From NCBI GenBank assembly GCA_003415625.1, contig PYIU01000009.1, positions 620,001 to 684,000 on the forward strand: a DNA stretch of 64,000 nucleotides, written 5' to 3'. This document shows positions 57,118 to 64,000 of this stretch, one piece after another (the stretch's first letter is position 1; every line of letters starts with the position of its first letter). A model generated the notes under the pieces. That model had not been told where the DNA came from, ran no database searches, and saw only the letters and a list, made by a program, of their open reading frames with translations. Source of the DNA: Aquanectria penicillioides (Eukaryota; Ascomycota; Sordariomycetes; Hypocreales; Nectriaceae). The translations under genes were made by a program, and so were the position numbers.

Positions 57118-57998
57118 TTTGGAAAGCGGAGTGGACAGGAGAGTCGAAGGTTAACGAGACGGAAGGACAGGAATGTTAGGAATCGATTAATAGGAGTTGG
57201 ATTTCTTCGTCTACGATAAGTTTCCTGGAATCGATAACAATGAAATATCTCGAGCTTAAGCTGTGCTGAACCTTATCTAGCCGGGTACCACACCGGAATG
57301 GCGCCGGAATGGCTTTTGGGAGCCTCGTCTGCACGTGGGGATAATCGTGACACATGCAGTGCCGAGGGCTTAGCCGCCGTCCGTATCCGCTTCACTGTGC
57401 GTTCGGGTAATGCCCCAAAGATATCAACGCCACGCTGTGGCCATGATTTGCGTTTGGCCTCTGCTGCCTTCGTACTGTATCTGCGCTTTGTGGGTTCTGT
57501 GCGTATCTCGTTTATTTAGAGTTCGAGTCTAGGCTCAAGTTGTTGACGCCCATTCCCGCTCCACGAGCTGTCGTGGGTGTGGCCCAACCCATTCGAGCTT
57601 GCGGATATCCCCAAACTCTCGGGTATTGGTGACAAAGCTCGGATTTTGACTCGAGTGGTGTTTCACGGCGACTCCGTGGATCAAACCCTCGCCACTAGCA
57701 TACCCGCATTTTCTAGCCTCGAGGTTGCATCCAGTCTAGAGATGAGGCAAGATTAGGCACGTCATGTATCTCTGGCTTGCATTAGGCTATTGCCCTGCAC
57801 TTCGGACGTGCGATTGTCGAAATGGCCAAATTATCGTTGACTACACAAGGAGCATAGAGCTGCTGCCTTGCTAAAGCTACAGAGACAGAGGTTTTAATAT
57901 TTAGAACAAAAGAACTTGAGATGCTTCGAGGAAAAAGATGTAGTAATAGAGTATAATTAAACATCGAGTACCAAGACCAAGAGGGATATCTAAGCTAT
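57118..57998. promoter_or_regulatory. SDR promoter and monooxygenase 3' flank
   Basis: 881 bp, no coding frame supported. It contains CCGGAATGG twice (57293-57301 and 57304-57312), about 175-195 bp upstream of the SDR start. The right part is AT-rich 3' flank of the monooxygenase gene. Confidence 0.5.
57293..57312 (+). promoter_or_regulatory. Direct repeat CCGGAATGG x2 (candidate Zn2Cys6 site)
   Basis: Two identical 9-bp CGG-containing units start 11 bp apart (one helical turn) in the SDR promoter. CGG direct repeats are bound by many fungal Zn2Cys6 factors. Similar CGGAA elements lie upstream of the monooxygenase and N-acetyltransferase genes. Confidence 0.45.
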
Positions 57999-59772
57999 CT
58001 AATTCGACTGCGAGCCGCGCCACTCCTCACTCAAGCCCTTGTAGTCTACAGGCTTGTAAGGCTCCACTAGCTCCATCATACCTGTTGCCTTTCTATGGGA
58101 CTTGACGCCAAGATCGTTTAGAAGGAGGTCGACATACGGTAGAGAATCAAAAGCAAAGTCGGGGAGGGAGGATCCATATCCGCAGGGGTACCTCCACTTT
58201 CCGAATTGGGTGTGTAGCATCACCTCTTTGGTAACCTCGGACGCAGACTTTGGTGTGCGGCTCAGCTTGCCATCGAAGTAAGCGGAAATCCAAAGACCCT
58301 GAGCCGTTGCAAACATGGATGTGGAGACGGTGGAAACCATGCCGGCAAAGGCAATGTTTCGGTTAAAGAAGGAATCTGCGGGCACGATGAACCGATAGTT
58401 GCGCAGAGGTTCCTCCTCTTTGGGCTGGAATCGTAGAACAGGCTGAGCCTTGAGGATGGGGAATGTGTCTCGGACCTCCTTATCAGCATCCCTGATGAGT
58501 TGCTGTCGCTCCTCTGATGATTTGGCCAACTCTGTGCTAAAGTTGAGGAACTTGATAGATGATTCTTTCTTCCAACCCGTAGCACAGATGACAACCTCTG
58601 TGGCCACCTCTGTTCCGTCAGTCAGATGGACCTTGTCTCCATCAAGTCGGTCAATGTCGGCAATGTGTACTCGGATCTTGCCCTCCTTAACAAGGTCGAA
58701 GAAGTTTGTATCGTAGTTGTGGATTCCCACGCCGCTGCCAGTCCAGAAGGCACTCTGCCAGGGCTTCAGCTTGAAAAGCTCAGGGTTCTCATTGTACCCA
58801 TGGGCCTCGATAACATCGGAACTAAGAACATTCCAGAAATTGTCGACCAAAAAGCGGCCGATGGCGGTACCATGGAGAAAATTTCGTGCCATGGAGAATC
58901 CATCCTCTCCGCCCCAGGGGCACGGGCTGAACCAAGTCAAGGCTCGCGTGTTGAGGAGCTCTTCCATCATCCTCTTGAAAGGGGTAACGTAGGGAGGGCA
59001 GATCCACACGGGACCTTGACCAGTGGGTCGAATGATCAAATCCACTGTTGTCCCGCCTTGTGTTGCGAATGCGTACGCGCAATCAAACGCCGACTTGCCT
59101 GCTCCCACCACCACGGCCTTCTTGCATGTCTCTACCGTCTTGGCCTGTGTGCAAAAGTCTTTGGCGTGGAATAAAAGAGGCTTAAATGTTTCCTGTCCAG
59201 GATATTGGGGCATATTTGGCTGGGATGTCAATCCTGTAGCGACAATGAGCTTCTTTGTCTCAATGGCTTCGGAAGTTCCGCCCGCAGTGGGGGACACGTG
59301 AATGCTCCAGCCTCCATTTGCTGTAGCTTCAATGACATCGACCTTGGTGTTGAATCGAGTCCTCTCAAAGACACCAAACTTTTGGGAGTAATCAGTGAGG
59401 TAGCGATGCAGAACCGCGGCGGGGATATGCTGTCCTTCTTTAACACCGTAGATATCCTCGGACATGGGTAGGTCGGGATACTCATAAGAGCCCCGCAGGT
59501 TGTTCGATTTCAACCCAGGATACAGGCGGTCCTTGGACCACGTGCCACCACAACTACCCTCAGCCTCAATGATGAGGATTTTTTCATCTTCGTGTAACTC
59601 AATATACGTCTTGGCAGCTGCAAGGCCGTACCATCCTAAATTAGGCAATCGCGTTAGCGGAACCTCAAAGTTGCTCCAGTCGCGCGTCGATGCGGATTGC
59701 CTCAAATAGCGCGAGATCACGAGATGGTCACGTACCAGCGCCAATAACGACAAGGTCATACAGCTCACTCAT
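57999..59772 (-). CDS. FAD-dependent monooxygenase (FMO/Baeyer-Villiger-like)
   Basis: Two exons on the minus strand: 59772-59736 and 59635-57999, with a 100-bp phase-1 intron; the product is 557 aa. The tiny first exon (MSELYDLVVIGA) is needed to complete the FAD-binding Rossmann motif GAGWYG (residues 11-16). Without it the frame starts with unrelated residues. A second dinucleotide motif for NADPH is at about 185 (VVVGAGKSAFDCA). LIIEAEGSCGGTWS and RLYPGLKSNNLRGSYEYPD match fungal class-B flavin monooxygenases. LFHAKDF stands where a Baeyer-Villiger fingerprint would be, but the full FxGxxxHxxxW is absent, so N-hydroxylation or hydroxylation is equally possible. It probably acts in the cytosol, followed downstream by the SDR on the same strand. 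Confidence 0.92.
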
Positions 59773-60728
59773 TTTTTCTTCGTTTTAGTAATGAAAGTGG
59801 TAATAGGAGGGGCCGTTATTTTGCAAATGAACGGTGTTGATATATCAGCTCCCTTTTGGAATGTTAGGAACCCGTTCCGGGACCATTGTCTTCTTTTGTA
59901 CCATGGTTTCGGACAGTCGGCTAGCCCACGGCGTGATAGCAGATTCAATTGACACTCCTCTAGGACAAAATACAGTATCCGATGCACTGTCAATTGTGAA
60001 ATCACCTCTCATAGCGGCGGATTAGCTTTTGGCTTGCATCTTCCACCCGACGTGCTGAGATCGGAATTTCCGTCGTGATAAGACACACGGGCTATCACCC
60101 AGAACATCACGCGGGGAACGCGACCCAGAGATTGCGCACGGTAAAACATGGGCAGCGCCACAAGCCGCAAGCTTTCCTCATCCAGGAAAGTCATCGGCAT
60201 TGCGGACTGTCTCTTAGCCAAAGTCTAATCCCCTTCGGGGCAGAGATCCGGGGAAGGCCTCTCTAATCGACCTGGCGTGATGGCTCAGCCTGTGAGAGAT
60301 TGAGAGATTAGGCCAGACTCAAAACGTCATCGCCTCGTTTAACTTCCAGGCCCCCGTGTGGCAATGATAGCCAACTCGTCCAAGGGGGGCAGAAGTCACC
60401 GCTCCTGCTCTCGAGCACTCGTGTTCTCCAACCGCCCATACTCTCTTCTGATGAGTGCGGGTCTTTGCTGTCCAAGTTACCCCGCATTTATTCTAGATCT
60501 AACCTGGGGCACTTTGCTGTTGTTGACTTTGAAGGATGTGGGCCGAGAGAGAGCCGCAGAACCACCGATCCCAGCTAGGTATTTACAACACTGCATTAGG
60601 TAGAATGTGGAGTTGCTCGTCAATTAGACTGAGATTGCCTCCTCCTTACTGGAAAGCGGATGCATAATTTATTATCGTCGGGTACGGGAGCAATGGCATA
60701 GCCGCAATATGCGTCGCATTGTTTTGTT
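59773..60728. promoter_or_regulatory. Monooxygenase promoter and NAT 3' flank
   Basis: 956 bp without a supported gene. It carries the CGG-N5-CCG palindrome at 60062-60072 and a GTTCCGGGAC element near 59874, both on the promoter side of the monooxygenase gene. Confidence 0.45.
60062..60072 (+). promoter_or_regulatory. CGGAATTTCCG palindrome (CGG-N5-CCG)
   Basis: Perfect 11-bp palindrome about 290 bp upstream of the monooxygenase start codon. CGG-N(x)-CCG inverted repeats are classic Zn2Cys6 dimer sites. It shares its CGGAA half-site with elements in the SDR and NAT promoters. Confidence 0.45.
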
Positions 60729-61723
60729 CTATGAATTCAACTCGCTAGTGTGCCCTCTGATGGCTTCCCGTTCACCCATGCTCAGCCTAATACCAAACCA
60801 ACGCTCGATTGCATTAATCCTCTCTTCTTCTGTTTGAAAAATTTGTATGACTTTTTCTTTGCCCCGTATATTTGTCTTGACCCTGTTCCCAAGCAGGGCA
60901 ACAGACCCAATCATTTCTTGTCCGTTCTCATCTGTGAGAAATCTCTGGGCTAGTACCTTTTGAGTAAAAATGATGTTTGGACATGTCATCGGATAGAGAT
61001 TCATAGCCTCAAAGTCTGTGGGAAAATATTCCGTTTCTGTGAAGCAGTATGCCTCAGTCCAGGGCTCTGATTCGTCGGCACGATGCGAGTATATCCATAC
61101 TCTCTGACTTGGATCCGAGTGCTGAGATAACCGCGTAAACTCGACTTTTAGTTGCTGCGGTGCGATACCATCCATGATTCCACTGCTCAGGGGAACAGGA
61201 CGTGTTGGGCAAGGAGCCCCATGTCCGACGTCCACCAAGTACCGCACATTGTCAATCCTGACAAGGTTCACGAGATGACTCCTGTAAAATCAGTTGACCC
61301 GCAGTCAGTATCGATAAAAGATCACAGAAATAAAGGAAGTGTTTGAATCTCGCTATTGTGCTTGGGACAGGTATCATACCACCCTGACCAGCCTCCCTTG
61401 GTCTCACCAGTGCTGAGCTTCTTGACCCTTCCTGCCGCATACATCGAGTCAAATCCTAATCCTCGAAGAATATACCCGAAGAAGTTATTGTTTTCAAGAC
61501 AATAACCTCCACGGCTATTAATCACAATCTTTTGAAACAGGTCCTCGGGTTCCAGTGACAGGGTCCTCTTTGTCGAGTAGTGTAACGAAAGGTTTTCAAA
61601 TGGAACTCTCTCCAATTGCCGTTTTTGGAGTTCAGCCAGCAACTGTAATTGGTCCTTTGGATGCAAGTGTCGAGGAAACTCGATATGGTCGAGATACTGG
61701 TCAATCTGGCTCCGGCTGTACAT
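60729..61723 (-). CDS. Arylamine N-acetyltransferase (NAT) family
   Basis: Two exons on the minus strand: 61723-61380 and 61281-60729, with a 98-bp phase-2 intron; the product is 298 aa. The Cys-His-Asp catalytic triad is complete once spliced: Cys75 in RGGYCLENN, His117 in SHLVNLVRID immediately after the splice, and Asp132 in YLVDVGHG. PFENLSLHYS near the N terminus and the ...FGIRLSMGEREAIRGH tail are typical. NATs transfer acyl groups from CoA to arylamines or hydrazines. In Fusarium some members (FDB2/NAT1) prefer malonyl-CoA and detoxify 2-aminophenol from plant benzoxazolinones; whether this one does is inference. The ATG at 61723 is chosen because MYSRSQIDQYLDHIEFP matches the family start; the frame upstream has no ATG. 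Confidence 0.93.
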
Positions 61724-62745
61724 GTCGAACCCTAGTAAAAATGTCACCTGCTGCTACCAAAAGGCCGGGATAATCCTCATAGGTGCGATAAGCTGTATTC
61801 ACCTCGAAACCTAATTGTAGATGAACAGAAGATTGTTGGTCATCAATTGTTACGCTAGGAAATCGTATCAGTTGGTTGGTCCTCACCGAGCGGTAATCTG
61901 TGGTGCGATACCCGACAAATGCGAATCCAGTCTGTGCAACAACAGATAACGTATCAGGGGGCAAGACCCAGGCAAATCAGCTCGAACCAAATTATACATG
62001 TAACCGAATTTGGCCATCTATCATTAATCAGTTAATGACAACTAATTTCATTAATTCAGCATCTGCTTATCTTGTTTGATAGGGTGTCGGAACCGGTCCC
62101 TTTTCCGGAACCTAGCAGGGTACCTTTCCGACGCGGCGCCAACCTGTCTGCGGGATTAGTTTCATCACCGCAATCATTATCGCCCTGCGTATAGCTATTG
62201 GCTCTCTGAGTTCCAGAGCCAGGCCCACCTTGCCGCAGCTATCTCATGCACTGTCGGAAAGCCGACCTGTTTCCTATTGCTTCCTAATATTTCCTGTTGA
62301 ACCGACCGATCATCTGAGGTGATCTACCAGTTTAGGAAGTGGAGACATCACAGAAAGGGCGTGTGATTTCCAGTCCATGTCAATGCGGGGAGATTGAGAT
62401 AAACATTTAGGCCATCTTGTTGACGTACAGTGCTTGTCCTATGGCTAAATCTGGAGTGGCTAACAATTCTCCCCGCTTTTGTCATCTTCCTTTGCGTAGG
62501 AAATTGACCCTCAATCCAAAAGGGAACATTGAACAACACCACATTTCCAAAGCAAGAGACGGCTAAAAGTGGAACGAGTGTCAGATTAGGTATGTTGACC
62601 TTGTGTGTGTGTGTATGTTTTCTCCAAGCGGCATTTCAATGGAAATTCTCCATCACAGATTTGACAGGGGGGTTCAAAACGCTGAAGTCATGATGTGATG
62701 AAATGTGTGTTATTCCCAGTCTATTTATTTCCTGAATTCTATTGA
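61724..62745. promoter_or_regulatory. NAT promoter region and amidohydrolase 3' flank
   Basis: About 1 kb. One open frame (61701-61964 minus) overlaps the NAT start and has no recognisable domain. The stretch 62088-62264 is dense in CGGAA/TTCCG elements: CGGAAC 62088, TTCCGGAA 62103-62110, TTCCG 62126, and CGG-AAAG-CCG 62255-62264. A gtgtgtgtgt microsatellite lies near 62604-62616. Confidence 0.45.
62088..62264 (+). promoter_or_regulatory. CGGAA/TTCCG element cluster upstream of NAT gene
   Basis: Four elements in 177 bp, including the palindrome TTCCGGAA (62103-62110) and the inverted repeat CGG-N4-CCG (62255-62264), about 365-540 bp upstream of the NAT start codon. They resemble Zn2Cys6 half-sites. 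Function is inferred only. Confidence 0.4.

Positions 62746-64000
<1,255 letters not shown>

Noticed and set aside
61701..61964. 87-codon frame overlapping the start of the NAT gene
   Set aside because: No recognisable domain. It overlaps the NAT coding start in another frame, and the NAT start is supported by family conservation.

Overview
The window is nuclear DNA of a filamentous ascomycete, most likely a sordariomycete and possibly Hypocreales. Support comes from short introns (about 49-156 bp) with GT..AG ends and CTRAC-like branch points, fungus-restricted families (Zn2Cys6 and bZIP regulators, DUF1748, purine nucleoside permease, an Atg28-like coiled-coil protein), and the look of the housekeeping proteins. 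The species call is inference. I reconstructed 23 protein-coding loci by joining exons where reading phase and family conservation agree.

Layout. 1-7.3 kb: 3' end of a Ste6-like ABC transporter, a bZIP factor and a PMCA-type Ca2+-ATPase. 7.3-10.5 kb: no recognisable gene. 10.5-18.8 kb: a purine nucleoside permease, an Iks1-type membrane-anchored kinase, a Zn2Cys6/AflR-like regulator and a secreted serine beta-lactamase-like hydrolase. 18.8-21.9 kb: another gene-poor stretch. 21.9-24.9 kb: a DHA1-type MFS exporter and a small Cys-rich unknown. 26.7-28.4 kb: pyruvate kinase, followed by a 4.3 kb gene-poor upstream region. 32.7-37.9 kb: a four-exon DUF1748 gene, a coiled-coil (Atg28-like) protein and a metallo-beta-lactamase gene with an apparent frameshift. 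40.7-50.6 kb: a DCAF7/WDR68 WD40 gene (also with an apparent frameshift), a quinone oxidoreductase, transcription elongation factor Spt5 and a small single-TM protein.

50.6-63.8 kb has an accessory, metabolic character: a Mup1-like amino-acid permease, a TPMT-like methyltransferase, an F-box/ankyrin protein, then four same-strand enzymes. These are an SDR, an FAD monooxygenase, an arylamine N-acetyltransferase and a 2,3-dihydroxybenzoate-decarboxylase-like amidohydrolase. The four suggest a small gene cluster for catabolism or detoxification of aromatic (phenolic or arylamine) compounds, with CGGAA/TTCCG elements in three of its promoters.

Two conserved genes (36.8-37.9 and 40.7-42.9 kb) each lack one base at or near a homopolymer run. 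Assembly indels are the simplest explanation, but genuine lesions cannot be excluded from one sequence. I found no tRNA, rRNA, CRISPR array or intact transposon by eye.
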